Translations under genes and position numbers: made by a program
Notes under the pieces: generated by a model
Told to the model about the DNA's origin: nothing
What the model saw: only the letters and a program-made list of their open reading frames with translations
Database searches by the model: none
Part shown: piece after piece, positions 1 to 9,455 of the stretch
Layout: each line of letters opens with the position of its first letter
How positions within the stretch are numbered: the first letter of the stretch is position 1
Assembly (NCBI GenBank): GCA_029243145.1
Contig: JAQWSQ010000211.1
Coordinates: 1-64,000 of the forward strand
DNA: 64,000 nt
From: Planctomycetaceae bacterium
Lineage (GTDB): Bacteria; Planctomycetota; Planctomycetia; Planctomycetales; Planctomycetaceae
Direction of reading: 5' to 3'

Positions 1-947
1 GAGTCACCAATCAAAAAATTCGCGAATACTACGTCACGCAAGTCGATGAACTCAACCACAGCATCACTCGACTCGACCTGGTCTTTACCAGCGATCCTTT
101 TTCGAGAGATAGTATCGCCAACTTCAATCTCTTCCGAGAGAGGATGGAGCAATACGCTGCAGAGTTTGACATTGCGATCCAAGAACTTCACGACGAAGAA
201 ATTCTTGCTCTCAAAGAAGAGCTTGAAGAGCCAGGATTAGAGAACGATGAAATCTCCGAACTTCAAGAGGCGCTGAAAGACGTACAAAGTCACACAATCC
301 TTCCGACCGAACTTTCGTTTCTCGGACCAACAGCCAGTATCGCCGACCTGAAAGCCGTCACTGATCGCGATCAAATCAGGATCGAAGTGTTGGTGCTCAC
401 AGCCGTCTTTCTCATTTTAGTCATGCTATTGCGACGAGTGATGATCTCCTTCTACTTGTTGATGAGCGTATTTTTCACCTTCTTTGTGTCATTAGGGGCT
501 GCCGCTTTGCTGTTTTACAGTTTGGATCCGTCAGGCTTCGCGGGACTTGATTGGAAGGTTCCCGTCTTTTTGTTCACAATTCTGATTGCGGTTGGAGAAG
601 ACTACAACATCCTGCTGATGACCCGAATTGGAGAGGAACAGAAGGAACATGGTCTCGTCGAAGGCACATTGCAAGCCTTGCAGAAAACGGGCAGTATTAT
701 CTCCAGTTGTGGAGTAATCATGGCGGGAACATTCTCGTCGCTTCTGTTTGGCACGCTTCTCGGCATGCAACAGCTAGGGTTTGCTCTGGCATTTGGAGTG
801 CTTATAGACACGTTCATTGTGAGGCCAATTCTCGTACCGGCTTGGTTGGTCATGTTGTATCGAGGGTATTTTGGTCCTTTGGGAAGATTTTTGGGAGCTC
901 CCCGTTCTGAGCCAAATGAACCTGAGCCAACCTCTTCGAAGACTTAG
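1..947 (+). CDS. MMPL/RND-superfamily transporter, C-terminal part (5' truncated)
   Basis: The reading frame is open from base 3, so the gene begins before the window; about 314 residues are visible. The first 110 or so are soluble and acidic, like the periplasmic loop of RND/MMPL proteins. At least five hydrophobic helices follow, from about base 380 to 880. The motif GEDYNILL lies in the second half and matches the GxDYxxxL proton-relay motif of MMPL permeases; ILVPAWLVML near the end is also typical. By family it should be an inner-membrane, proton-driven exporter of lipids or hydrophobic compounds. The substrate cannot be told from this fragment. A PfkB kinase follows 36 bases downstream on the same strand. 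Confidence 0.85.
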   Translation, partial: VTNQKIREYYVTQVDELNHSITRLDLVFTSDPFSRDSIANFNLFRERMEQYAAEFDIAIQELHDEEILALKEELEEPGLENDEISELQEALKDVQSHTILPTELSFLGPTASIADLKAVTDRDQIRIEVLVLTAVFLILVMLLRRVMISFYLLMSVFFTFFVSLGAAALLFYSLDPSGFAGLDWKVPVFLFTILIAVGEDYNILLMTRIGEEQKEHGLVEGTLQALQKTGSIISSCGVIMAGTFSSLLFGTLLGMQQLGFALAFGVLIDTFIVRPILVPAWLVMLYRGYFGPLGRFLGAPRSEPNEPEPTSSKT

Positions 948-983
948 GCTTCCGCTGAGTGATTCACAATCTGAGAGTGTTCC

Positions 984-1895
984 ATGGTGAGTCGGAAAAT
1001 ATTTGGGTTAGGAACCATTGTCGTCGATCACCAATTGTTCGTTGATCATTTTCCGGTCGTGGATACCAAAATTGAAGCGACAGAATCACGTTTACAGGTG
1101 GGAGGACCAGCCCCTACAGCTCTCGTGTTTCTCTCTCGACTGGGTCACGACTGCACGTTTGCCGGCTTATGGGGAGACGATCACTTTGGGACAATCATCG
1201 AAGAAGATCTGCAGCACGAACGGGTAAATTTTTTCCCAGCATCCCGACAACAGGGAATCGAAACTGGGACCGCCCACGTCTGGGTCGAGCAGTCAACGGG
1301 AAGCCGTACCATTGTGTGTAACCGAGTCACCGAGAATGCCAAGCCACTCGAGGAACTCGCCACTCATCTCCCGCAAGCGGGTGTTCTGCATCTCGACGGA
1401 TGGCCTGCTGAGACCTCCTTTAGATTCGCACAATCGGCCAAATCAAATGGATGCACCGTGTTCCTCGATACGGGCTCTCCCAAAGGTCGAACCGATGAAC
1501 TCTTACAATTTGTTGATGTGGTCAACGCACCGCGCCGATTTTTGACGCAGTTCTTTCAGGATGATGATATTGAAAGTGGAGCTCGACGATTGCTGGAATC
1601 AGGGCCAAAAATGGTCACGATCACAGACGGCGTTCAAGGTGCCTGGGTATTCACTCAGCAGGAGACGAACTACCGACCCGCCTTCACCATCGTCACGAAA
1701 GATTCAACGGGAGCCGGCGACATTTTTTCGGGCGCGTTGATTCATGCCTGCTTGCAACAATGGACTCCCGAGCGAATTCTTGAATTCGCCTCGGCATCTG
1801 CCGCTCTCAAGTGCCAACAACAGGGAAATCGGGAGGCTCTCCCCACATTGGCACAAATCGAACAATTGATTGCCTCCAATCGTGAGAGCGTGTGA
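984..1895 (+). CDS. PfkB-family carbohydrate/nucleoside kinase
   Basis: The 303-residue protein has the usual ribokinase/PfkB layout and length. An N-terminal glycine motif, VGGPAPTA, lies near residues 39-46, and the second PfkB signature DSTGAGDIFSGA begins at residue 240 and carries the catalytic Asp of the GAGD anion hole. Members transfer phosphate from ATP to a sugar, sugar acid or nucleoside in the cytoplasm. The exact substrate is not visible. The ATG at 984 is the first start in frame. It ends 6 bases from the stop of the convergent LRR gene, with no obvious terminator between them. Confidence 0.85.
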   Translation: MVSRKIFGLGTIVVDHQLFVDHFPVVDTKIEATESRLQVGGPAPTALVFLSRLGHDCTFAGLWGDDHFGTIIEEDLQHERVNFFPASRQQGIETGTAHVWVEQSTGSRTIVCNRVTENAKPLEELATHLPQAGVLHLDGWPAETSFRFAQSAKSNGCTVFLDTGSPKGRTDELLQFVDVVNAPRRFLTQFFQDDDIESGARRLLESGPKMVTITDGVQGAWVFTQQETNYRPAFTIVTKDSTGAGDIFSGALIHACLQQWTPERILEFASASAALKCQQQGNREALPTLAQIEQLIASNRESV

Positions 1896-1901
1896 AAATG
1901 G

Positions 1902-3206
1902 TCAGTCGGTCACAATTTTGAGATTCGGAATCGCGGCTTTCAAAGCATTCAGAGTTTCTTCCGATGGCCCCACGTAACGCAATCGAAGTTCTTTCAACGA
2001 TTTCAATGCGGTCAGTTTCGCGAGACCTGCGTCCGTCACGCCGGTTCCATTGAGAACTAATACTTCCAATTTCGGGAGTTGAACAATCGTATTGATCGCT
2101 TCATCAGTAATGAATGAATCTTCCAAGTCGAGTGTTTTGAGATGACTTAAACCGACCAAGCCGGCGATGTTGGTGTCATCGGTGGGAGTTTGCCGGAGAT
2201 TGAGTGTCTCCAATGTGGTCAACTGGCCCACTGCTGCAAGCCCTTCCTCACCGAGAAAGTTCTCGAAAAGATTGAGTTCTACAATCGCGGGCAACTTGGA
2301 AAGGGTAACCAAACCTGAGTCGCCGACGGGAGTACCGCGAAGATTCAATGTTTTTAATTTCTCCAACCCGGCCAACGACTTCATTCCTTCATCACCAATG
2401 CCGTTCACTCGCATGAGACTGATGAATTCAAGATTCTTGAGGTCTGCCAAGTATTTCAATCCTTCGTCAGTCACTTGCGTGTCATCCAGTTCAATCGCTT
2501 TCAATTTGGGAAACTGGTGTGCTGCCTCCAGAACAGCATCATTAAAGGAAGGCCCCCAAACATTGATTCGTTCCAGATCTTTGATAGGGGCAAGCTGCTT
2601 GATGAAATCAGGAGAGGCAGAGGTGCCTTGAATCTTCACACTTCTCAAATGAGGCATCGTGGCCAGATACTTGGCTCCGGAATCATCGACTCCCGTGAAA
2701 CGAATGTCGGCTTCTTTGAGTGAGGCTAACGGTTGAAGATATTTCAAGTCGTCGCCAGTAATATTCGTTCGTCGAAGATAGATGGCTTTCAGATTACTAA
2801 GGGTGGAAAGTTGTTTGAGCCCTTCTCCTGTCAAATTGGTATTGTCTAATCCCAAGATATTCAATGAGGTGAGATTGCCGACAAGCTTCATACCTTCATC
2901 AGAGATTTTAGGGCCAGACAATCTGAGATCGACGAGATTGGGAAGACCCTCGATGTGAACTAATTCGTCATCTCCGATGGGATAATCGAGAGCGTACATT
3001 TTTGTAATGTAGCCGTCGTCATCAGCGACCAAGCGAACATTCAGTTCTTTGAGAGCGTCGATTGACTCCGCAGAATCTTCGAGTCGCGATGATTCAGCCG
3101 GCTCCGCGGGCTGTTGGGTGTTTGAGGCATCTGGTGCGGATGGCTGAGGGCAACCCGTGATGACCAAAGAGGAAATCGCGCAAGAAAGGAAAAGAAGTCG
3201 ATTCAT
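1902..3206 (-). CDS. Leucine-rich-repeat lipoprotein
   Basis: A secreted protein of 434 residues. I take the ATG at 3206 rather than the upstream TTG at 3218. The N-terminus is a lipoprotein leader ending in VITGC, with the lipidated Cys at residue 19. A Ser/Glu/Ala/Pro-rich linker follows, then roughly a dozen LRRs of about 24 residues with the cysteine-free consensus L..L..L.L..T.ITD.GL..L. This repeat style is common in planctomycete surface proteins, where the curved solenoid is thought to bind other proteins. No enzymatic domain is present. The partner is unknown. Confidence 0.85.
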   Translation of the reverse strand: MNRLLFLSCAISSLVITGCPQPSAPDASNTQQPAEPAESSRLEDSAESIDALKELNVRLVADDDGYITKMYALDYPIGDDELVHIEGLPNLVDLRLSGPKISDEGMKLVGNLTSLNILGLDNTNLTGEGLKQLSTLSNLKAIYLRRTNITGDDLKYLQPLASLKEADIRFTGVDDSGAKYLATMPHLRSVKIQGTSASPDFIKQLAPIKDLERINVWGPSFNDAVLEAAHQFPKLKAIELDDTQVTDEGLKYLADLKNLEFISLMRVNGIGDEGMKSLAGLEKLKTLNLRGTPVGDSGLVTLSKLPAIVELNLFENFLGEEGLAAVGQLTTLETLNLRQTPTDDTNIAGLVGLSHLKTLDLEDSFITDEAINTIVQLPKLEVLVLNGTGVTDAGLAKLTALKSLKELRLRYVGPSEETLNALKAAIPNLKIVTD

Positions 3207-3341
3207 GGGAGGACTCAAATTCTACATGCTGAAACAGAATTATCAAAATGAGCACGCAGCTCATTTCCTGTTCATGCAGAATAATGGTCCTGAAGTGGAT
3301 TGGCAATTCACGACTTGATTTGAACTTTTTGAGAACGGGCT

Positions 3342-4061
3342 CTACTGTTGCGGCTGCTCTTCGCCGGCAAGACGGATGCGAGCTGTGGTATCGTCGTAAG
3401 CTCCGCCTGCCCCCGAAGAATAAGAAGGTAGAAATGCCACCTGTCGGGGCATTTTGCGATTGGGTGTGTACGAAGCCTGTTGGACGGAATCTGCGATTTC
3501 TTTCTTGAGGGATCCATTTTCATACGGACCGATTCCCAACACATACCAGTTGTTGCGATCAGATTGCGCCAATGAAACTCCACCATCACCCAAAATTTGA
3601 CCCGATTTTGTGTGATACGCGACGATCCCCAGTTTGGCGGCGGCGTTTTGAGATTCTTTCGACACGAATCGCAATTCGGGGAGCGTCACCATTCCCGGAA
3701 TGGCCACTTCTGGAATTCCCAAAAACATTTTGGAGGAATCTGTTCCGACACCACCACTGCGAAGTTCCAGGCAGATATCAGAATTCTCTTTTTTATCCAC
3801 AATCGAAACCCCTTGCATCATCAAACGATGGCGAATCGATCCGATGGTGTAATTTTTATCGACCGATTCCATGTACTTCTCTTCAAGGAAGACGTTATGT
3901 CCCGCGAAAGCGCCGAAATCGACGTTCGAGAGCGAATCATCGATGGCGTTTGAAATGAGCAATTGCTCTGTCGCTGTACGCGCGGTGTTGGAAGTCGCTG
4001 TGGATGTACAACCTGTGATTGCTGTTGCACAAACGAGCAGGCAAAACAGAAGAGCTCTCAT
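3342..4061 (-). CDS. Putative lipoprotein of unknown function
   Basis: The open frame extends upstream to 4196, but the ATG at 4061 gives a clean lipoprotein signal ending in AITGC (Cys 18), so I start there (239 residues). The mature part is rich in Thr/Asn/Ser with no motif I can name. It contains a GGVGTDSS stretch and a Gly-Pro-Tyr region, and ends in a polar tail. It may be one of the planctomycete-only DUF families (DUF6655 is a guess). Probably anchored in the outer or cytoplasmic membrane. It lies 135 bases upstream of the LRR lipoprotein on the same strand, so the two could be cotranscribed. Confidence 0.6.
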   Translation of the reverse strand: MRALLFCLLVCATAITGCTSTATSNTARTATEQLLISNAIDDSLSNVDFGAFAGHNVFLEEKYMESVDKNYTIGSIRHRLMMQGVSIVDKKENSDICLELRSGGVGTDSSKMFLGIPEVAIPGMVTLPELRFVSKESQNAAAKLGIVAYHTKSGQILGDGGVSLAQSDRNNWYVLGIGPYENGSLKKEIADSVQQASYTPNRKMPRQVAFLPSYSSGAGGAYDDTTARIRLAGEEQPQQ

Positions 4062-4353
4062 GAGAACACCTGAATTCGGAATTGAGGTAATTGATAATTG
4101 AGGTTCAGACGGAACGTCTGCAAAGGTGGGGGTAAGGATCGAAGTTGATCCTTTGGAAGGGCCAGAGTGATATGTTTTTTGAGTAATTTCTGTCAAGACG
4201 GATCCCCAAACCCCTCACTCGTAAAGTACCGAAACTACCAATTCTTTGTAGACAGGAAGCCTGCACAGCATGGAGAACCGAGCGGGACTCTTTATGATAG
4301 GTCGAAGAGTCAAAAGTGAGAAAACACAACCGACGTGCGGAAGAGAATGACAT

Positions 4354-6063
4354 ATGAATAACGAGCGGATCGCCTCACACTTTGATGAACTTGCCGATCT
4401 TCTGGAAATCCAGGGCGCCAACCCGTTTCGCATTCGTGCCTACCGTAACGCTTCGCGAACTCTGGAAGGGATGACCGACTCAGCCGCATCACTTCTGGAT
4501 GAGGACGCCGATCTGACGGAGCTACCAGGAATCGGTAAAGACCTGGCTGCGAAAATCGCTGAGCTGGTCGAATCGGGAACTCTCGAACAACTGGAAGAGT
4601 TGAAAGCCGAAGTTCCTCCCGGTGTCCTCGACATCATGCGCCTTCCCGGTGTCGGTCCTAAAAAAGCGGCCTCTCTCTTCAAAGAATTGAACATCACCAG
4701 CCTCGACGAGTTGAAAGCCGCTGCTCAGGCGGGAGAGATCCAAAAACTGAAAGGCTTCGCCAAGAAAACCGAAGACTCGATTCTGGCCAACATTGATCAA
4801 GCCGCAAAATCGAAAGAACGAACCTTCTTTGCAACGGCAGAACCGCTGGTCGAACAAATTGTGGAAACTCTCATCACGCTACCCTCCACTCAACAGGTCA
4901 CACCTGCGGGAAGTTTCCGCAGACGCAAAGAAACCGTCGGCGATCTCGATATTCTCGTCACTTCCGAGGATGTCAATGAAGTGATGGACGCACTTGCCAA
5001 CCATGAGTTAGTCGAAGACGTGCTACAACGAGGAGAAACTAAGCAACGAGTCCGCCTCATCAAAGGACTCGAGATGGATTTGCGTGTCGTTCCGGAAAAG
5101 TCTTACGGAGCCGCAATGCAGTACTTCACCGGTTCTAAAGAACACAACATCGTGATGCGGAAACGGGCACAAAAACAAGATCTCGAGTTAAATGAGTACG
5201 GCTTGTTTTCGGGAGAGAAATCCATCGCGGGGAAAACCGAGGAAGAAGTCTACGAAGCTCTCGGCTTAGCATGGGTGCCTCCCGAGTTACGAGAAGACCG
5301 GGGAGAATTTGAACTCGCTGAAAATGATCAGCTTCCCGAGCTTGTCACGCTCGACGATATTCGTGGTGACTTGCACATGCACACAACCGCGACAGACGGC
5401 ACAGCCACTATCGAAGAAATGATTGAAGCTGCCAAAAAACGTGGCCGGAAATACATTGCGATCACCGATCATTCAAAACGAGTCACGATGGCCAACGGAC
5501 TCGATGCAGATCGGCTGCGCAACCATTGGGAGAAGATTCGCAAAGTCGCCGAGCAGACCAAAGGCATTCAGGTCATGTGTGGCATTGAATGCGACATCCT
5601 CGAAGATGCAACTCTGGACCTCCCGGACGATGTGTTGGAGGAAGCCGATTGGGTACTGGCTGTTTTGCACTATGGATTGAAGCAAGACAAACAGCAAATT
5701 CATAAAAGATTGATGACGGCCATCAAAAATCCCCACGTCGATATCATCGGCCATCCCACGGGACGAATCATCGGGAAGCGTCCAGGAGCCGAGATGGAGA
5801 TGTCCGAAATCCTCAAAGCGGCCGCCGATCATGAAATCATGATGGAAATCAATGCCCATCCAAGTCGGCTCGATTTGCATGCCCAGCATGCGGCTGCCGC
5901 GAAAGATCTTGGGATCCCGATTGTCATCAGCACAGATGCCCACTCGACCGGAGGTATGGATGTCATGCGATATGGTGTCTTCCAGGCACGCCGGGCGGGA
6001 TTAACGGCTGAAGATGTGGCCAATTCTCGAACTTGGTCACAATTCAAAAAGCTAATGAAATAA
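4354..6063 (+). CDS. polX: DNA polymerase X with PHP 3'-5' exonuclease domain
   Basis: The 569-residue protein has the full bacterial PolX plan. Residues 1-80 form the helix-hairpin-helix 8-kDa domain, including [12 protein letters not shown] and [13 protein letters not shown]. Next comes the nucleotidyltransferase core with [17 protein letters not shown], whose DLD supplies metal-binding aspartates. From about residue 340 there is a PHP domain with [23 protein letters not shown] and STDAHSTGG, whose His/Asp residues bind metals. Known PolX enzymes fill short gaps in base-excision repair and proofread through PHP. GGAAGAG lies upstream of the ATG. It is monocistronic as far as can be seen, divergent from the lipoprotein gene. 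Confidence 0.95.
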   Translation: MNNERIASHFDELADLLEIQGANPFRIRAYRNASRTLEGMTDSAASLLDEDADLTELPGIGKDLAAKIAELVESGTLEQLEELKAEVPPGVLDIMRLPGVGPKKAASLFKELNITSLDELKAAAQAGEIQKLKGFAKKTEDSILANIDQAAKSKERTFFATAEPLVEQIVETLITLPSTQQVTPAGSFRRRKETVGDLDILVTSEDVNEVMDALANHELVEDVLQRGETKQRVRLIKGLEMDLRVVPEKSYGAAMQYFTGSKEHNIVMRKRAQKQDLELNEYGLFSGEKSIAGKTEEEVYEALGLAWVPPELREDRGEFELAENDQLPELVTLDDIRGDLHMHTTATDGTATIEEMIEAAKKRGRKYIAITDHSKRVTMANGLDADRLRNHWEKIRKVAEQTKGIQVMCGIECDILEDATLDLPDDVLEEADWVLAVLHYGLKQDKQQIHKRLMTAIKNPHVDIIGHPTGRIIGKRPGAEMEMSEILKAAADHEIMMEINAHPSRLDLHAQHAAAAKDLGIPIVISTDAHSTGGMDVMRYGVFQARRAGLTAEDVANSRTWSQFKKLMK

Positions 6064-6188
6064 GCACTTCAGGAGACAGCCCCGTCTCACAATAGACTGT
6101 TAATATTCTAAGAGATTTGCAAATCTGTTGATCACTCTCAACAATGGTAATACGAATTCAATCATGTTCTCCCTGAAAGGAGTTTTTT

Positions 6189-6743
6189 ATGTTCCGTAAA
6201 ACAATCTCGATGCTGACATGCCTGGCGGCACTCGCAATCACTGGAATGTTGTCAGCCGATGATGTGAAAATTAAAGCAATCACTTTGGATGTCCCCAAGA
6301 GCTGGGAACAACAACCGGCAAGCAACCGGCTGCGACTGGCAGAATTCAAAATCAAGCCGGCTGAGGGAGAGACCGATGCGGAAATCGTGGTCTATTCGTT
6401 CGGCGGAGGCGGAGGCGGAGTGGCTGCGAACATCAGCCGATGGGTGAAGCAGTTTGAAGCGGAAGGCCGAGAGGTGAGCGTGACCGAAGGAAAATCCAAA
6501 GCAGGCGAGTATGTACTTGTGGATGTTTCGGGAACTTATAACAAACCAATCGGACCACCGATTCGGCAACAAACGGAAAAGACACCCAACTCGCGGATTC
6601 TGGCTGCCATCATCAATGTCGGCGAAGAAGGAAACTACTTCCTGAAATTAACCGGTGGAAAGAAAACGATTGAAACAGAGGTCGAGAGTTTCCGTAAATC
6701 GTTTGGAGCCGATAAATCGTCTGAGAAACCATTTGAGCAATGA
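6189..6743 (+). CDS. Secreted protein of unknown function
   Basis: This 184-residue protein has a Sec signal peptide (residues 1-23, cleavage probably after MLSA). The start is set by a strong Shine-Dalgarno, AAAGGAG, just upstream of the ATG. The mature part begins with a beta-rich stretch (ITLDVPKSWEQQPASNRLR), has a six-glycine run near residue 75, and ends in a helical segment resembling domains of the PsbP/DUF1795 kind, where a threshold line 'FRKSFG' closes the fold. That resemblance is by eye only. Probably periplasmic; function unknown. A bidirectional terminator follows. Confidence 0.7.
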   Translation: MFRKTISMLTCLAALAITGMLSADDVKIKAITLDVPKSWEQQPASNRLRLAEFKIKPAEGETDAEIVVYSFGGGGGGVAANISRWVKQFEAEGREVSVTEGKSKAGEYVLVDVSGTYNKPIGPPIRQQTEKTPNSRILAAIINVGEEGNYFLKLTGGKKTIETEVESFRKSFGADKSSEKPFEQ

Positions 6744-6765
6744 TTGCCCGTTTCATCGCGCAAGC

Positions 6766-6800
6766 AAAAAGCCCGGCGAATTCTCGTCGGGCTGTTTTTA
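6766..6800. terminator. Bidirectional rho-independent terminator
   Basis: A 10-base stem (AGCCCGGCGA paired with TCGTCGGGCT, one mismatch) is flanked by an A-run on the left and TGTTTTTA on the right. It can stop transcription in both directions. It sits between the convergent secreted-protein gene and the small zinc-ribbon gene, as expected for a shared terminator. Confidence 0.8.
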
Positions 6801-6821
6801 TGGCTGCCGCTTTGTCAAAAG

Positions 6822-6941
6822 TTAGCGCAAGACTTTGTGACAGGTTTTGCAGCGTTTTTTCATCGCTGCCAGTTTGCCACATTTGGGACAGCGGGCATTT
6901 CTGCGGGCTTTTTTCAGTTTTGTTCGAGGACGTAGGACCAT
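6822..6941 (-). CDS. 39-residue zinc-ribbon-like basic protein
   Basis: A small frame too short for usual gene callers runs from an ATG at 6941 to a TAA at 6822. The product begins MVLRPRTKLKKARRNARCPK and carries two Cys pairs, CPKCGK and CKTCHK, 15 residues apart: a complete four-Cys zinc knuckle. About a third of the residues are Lys or Arg. It is bounded by a terminator shared with the convergent gene. The cysteine spacing and charge suggest an RNA- or ribosome-associated protein. It does not match bL36, bL33 or bL32 in order of motifs, so I give no name. Coding status is inferred from composition and context. Confidence 0.6.
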   Translation of the reverse strand: MVLRPRTKLKKARRNARCPKCGKLAAMKKRCKTCHKVLR

Positions 6942-7065
6942 GGTTCTGTTTCCGAAAATCGAATCTGTGAAAGTTTCTGCGAATCTCTAGTGTAGATCTT
7001 GCGGGAAAAAATCACAAACGACTCAGTCTCGCAATCTGACGAATTTTCTGACAGGGTGTCCAGAA

Positions 7066-8367
7066 GTGACGAACTACCCCAATCAGCAAGCAGATTCTGA
7101 CCAATTGCGACAGTTATACGGCTTGCAATTTCTCGTGGCGTTGTTTGCCCTGGCTCAAATTGGCACCTCCTATCAACTCTGGTTGCCTCAGTCCCAATTT
7201 CCGCAAGTCCCTGTGATACATGGGTTTGTCTGGCCCGGAGCTTTGGCCTGGACACTGCTGGGTGTTATGGTTCTGGGGCTTTTGGGTCAATTGATTGATT
7301 CGTTGCGAGGACAACTCTCGAAGCGGTTCTCTCTGCTCTTTCTACTCTCTGCGGGCAGCTTATTGCTGGAAGATCAGCACCGCGCGCAACCCTGGATGAT
7401 CCATTATTTATGGATCTCGCTTTGGATTTTGATCGGCCCGCCCCGCAGAACATTGACGTTAGTCCTCGTTTTAACCACCAGCCTTTATGCCTATTCCGCG
7501 ATCTCCAAAGCCAATTTCATGTTTCTCGAACAACATGGACAGGTGATTCTGTCGGGCTTGTTCCGTTCACTCAGTCTCGATTTGAACCGCATTCCCGAAA
7601 CGATTCGCCGGTTGCTGATCGCCATATTTCCTGTGGGTGAGTTTCTGCTCGCAATTGGACTACTTATTCCGGGAACACGCCGACTGGCGGCATGCCTGTC
7701 GCTGATCATGCACGGCCTACTGATCCTCACATTTAGTTCACGCGGATTGAATCACGAGTGGAGTGTCTTGTTGTGGAACGGTTTTTTTCTGTTCCAGGCC
7801 TTCTGGCTGTGGTGCTTACCAAAACAAGTCCTGCAATTAAAGAATGATGTTCCCGAGTCTTCTCAACTCCGATACGACAAGCTGCTCATTTGTTGGATTG
7901 TCTTTTTCTGGAGTTTTCCCCTGCTCCGACTCACGGGACATCTTGACCAGTGGCTGGGATGGTCTCTCTACAGTCCACGAGCAGTTGTGGTTCGAGTTCT
8001 ATTGGCGAAACCTCCCACGCAGATTGCCGATAATTTCCCACCATTTACAAATGATCCCTATCGCTGGATCGAAGGAGATGCAGGACCATTGGTGTTCGTC
8101 TCTGATCGCTGGTCGATCAACCAGCTTCATGTGCCCTTGAACCCGGAGCCTCGATTGGAAATTGCGGTCGCGTGGGCCTTGTGCGAAAAATACAACTGTT
8201 GGGAAGACTTGATCGTTGTTGTCGAGCAACGGAACCTAATGTCACCCACAGATCGCAAAGCGGAACAGTTTACCGGTCAGACAGAGCTGAAAGAATTACG
8301 CCGACAATTTCTGCTTCCAACTCAGTCGAATCATCGATTCCTCGACAATAACGGCCAACACCAATAA
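7066..8367 (+). CDS. Polytopic membrane protein, DoxX/HTTM-like
   Basis: A GTG-started protein of 433 residues. About eight hydrophobic helices occupy residues 20-260, followed by one further helix near 275 and a soluble C-terminal half of about 130 residues. The pattern of short helices, a YSAISKANFMF segment and a central GEFLLAIGLLIPGTRRLA helix resembles DoxX/MauE and vitamin K-dependent carboxylase-like HTTM membrane proteins. The match is by eye, and no catalytic residues are identified. It is monocistronic, closed by a clear terminator directly after the stop. Confidence 0.6.
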   Translation: MTNYPNQQADSDQLRQLYGLQFLVALFALAQIGTSYQLWLPQSQFPQVPVIHGFVWPGALAWTLLGVMVLGLLGQLIDSLRGQLSKRFSLLFLLSAGSLLLEDQHRAQPWMIHYLWISLWILIGPPRRTLTLVLVLTTSLYAYSAISKANFMFLEQHGQVILSGLFRSLSLDLNRIPETIRRLLIAIFPVGEFLLAIGLLIPGTRRLAACLSLIMHGLLILTFSSRGLNHEWSVLLWNGFFLFQAFWLWCLPKQVLQLKNDVPESSQLRYDKLLICWIVFFWSFPLLRLTGHLDQWLGWSLYSPRAVVVRVLLAKPPTQIADNFPPFTNDPYRWIEGDAGPLVFVSDRWSINQLHVPLNPEPRLEIAVAWALCEKYNCWEDLIVVVEQRNLMSPTDRKAEQFTGQTELKELRRQFLLPTQSNHRFLDNNGQHQ

Positions 8368-8398
8368 AAAAACACTCCAAAATATGGAGTGTTTTTTC
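8366..8398. terminator. Bidirectional rho-independent terminator
   Basis: A perfect 8-base stem (ACACTCCA/TGGAGTGT) around AAATA is flanked by seven A on the left and six T on the right. It serves both the plus-strand membrane gene and the minus-strand fliA, which converge here. Confidence 0.9.
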
Positions 8399-8422
8399 TA
8401 GATGAGCTGCGACTCGATAGTC

Positions 8423-9199
8423 TCAATCGAATTCCGGACGACGCATGCCGAGTTGTTCTTTCAATCGGTTGACAATGCTAGAATGCATTTGGCTGACACG
8501 CGATTCGGAAAGACCCAGCGTGGTACCGACTTCCTTCATCGTCAATTCTTCGTAGTAATAGAGAATGATAATGAGTCGTTCATTACGGTTGAGGCCCTTC
8601 GTCACCAGCTTCATGATGTCGAGTTTTTGGATGCTGGTTGTCGGGTCTTCCCCTTTTGCATCTTGGATAATATCAATCTCCCGGACATCTTTGTAGCTAT
8701 CGGTTTCGTACCATTTCTTATTCAGGCTGACGATACCCACTGCATTGGCATCGTTCTTCAGCTTCTCGTATTCTTCGAGAGGAAGTTCGAGTTTTTGAGC
8801 GACTGACGCATCACTCGGAGGTCCACCTGCTTCGGCTTCGGCTTGCTTGCGAGCCGCTTCCAACTTGCTGGCTTTACTGCGAACAAGTCGTGGAACCCAG
8901 TCCATTGTTCTTAGCTCATCGAGCATTGCTCCACGAATACGTGGCACACAATAGGTTTCAAATTTCACACCGCGTTCGAGATCGAATGCTTCGATGGCAT
9001 CCATCAGCCCAAACACGCCGGCAGACATCAAATCGTTCATATCAACGCCATCGGGCAACTTGGCCCACACACGTTCGGCGTTATAACGAACCAATGGCAG
9101 GTATTTTTCAATCAGGCGATTTCGTAAACCCTGATCGGTTTGGTCCTGTTTGAATATTGTCCAAAGCTGTAATGTGGCGTCATCGACCTTCGTTGCCAT
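8423..9199 (-). CDS. fliA: Flagellar/WhiG-type sigma factor (sigma-28)
   Basis: The frame is open to 9322, but the ATG at 9199 follows GGAGAG and starts the conserved region, giving 258 residues. Region 2 is clear (YLPLVRYNAERVWAKLPDGV, then DLMSAGVFGLMDAIEAFD), as are the region 3 link and a region 4 helix-turn-helix (LTMKEVGTTLGLSESRVSQM). Sigma-28 directs RNA polymerase to late flagellar and chemotaxis promoters and is normally held by FlgM. Its position after flhG in the flhA-flhF-flhG cluster supports FliA over a general-stress sigma. A 256-base gap upstream leaves room for its own promoter. Confidence 0.9.
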   Translation of the reverse strand: MATKVDDATLQLWTIFKQDQTDQGLRNRLIEKYLPLVRYNAERVWAKLPDGVDMNDLMSAGVFGLMDAIEAFDLERGVKFETYCVPRIRGAMLDELRTMDWVPRLVRSKASKLEAARKQAEAEAGGPPSDASVAQKLELPLEEYEKLKNDANAVGIVSLNKKWYETDSYKDVREIDIIQDAKGEDPTTSIQKLDIMKLVTKGLNRNERLIIILYYYEELTMKEVGTTLGLSESRVSQMHSSIVNRLKEQLGMRRPEFD

Positions 9200-9350
9200 G
9201 GAACTCTCCGTCAGTTTTATAGTTTGTCTGTCGATCGTTGTGATTTGTTTGCGACCGAAATCGAACGCTTCGGTGCGAGGTGGTTTCGTGAATCTCCTGA
9301 AGAGATTCACTGCTCTCAACACGTTTCATAGAAGACGCATTGAAGGCCTA

Positions 9351-9379
9351 TATTTACTATCGGTCGTTACAATCGTCAA
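9351..9379 (-). promoter_or_regulatory. Candidate sigma-70-like promoter for fliA
   Basis: On the minus strand TTGACG is followed after 17 bases by TAAATA, about 150 bases before the fliA start. The -35 box is good and the -10 box is poor. The site lies in the only non-coding gap of the flagellar block. Confidence 0.3.
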
Positions 9380-9455
9380 ATTGAATAAAATCCTCATAAT
9401 CCTAAATTTCTTTTCAATCATAATACTCGACTCAGCTTACGTACTTCGCCAAAGG

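Noticed and set aside
2167-2631. 154-residue plus-strand open frame
   Set aside because: It is a shadow of the leucine-rich-repeat gene, whose repeats create long antisense frames.
5473-5943. 156-residue minus-strand open frame
   Set aside because: It lies wholly inside polX, which has full-length conserved motifs on the other strand.
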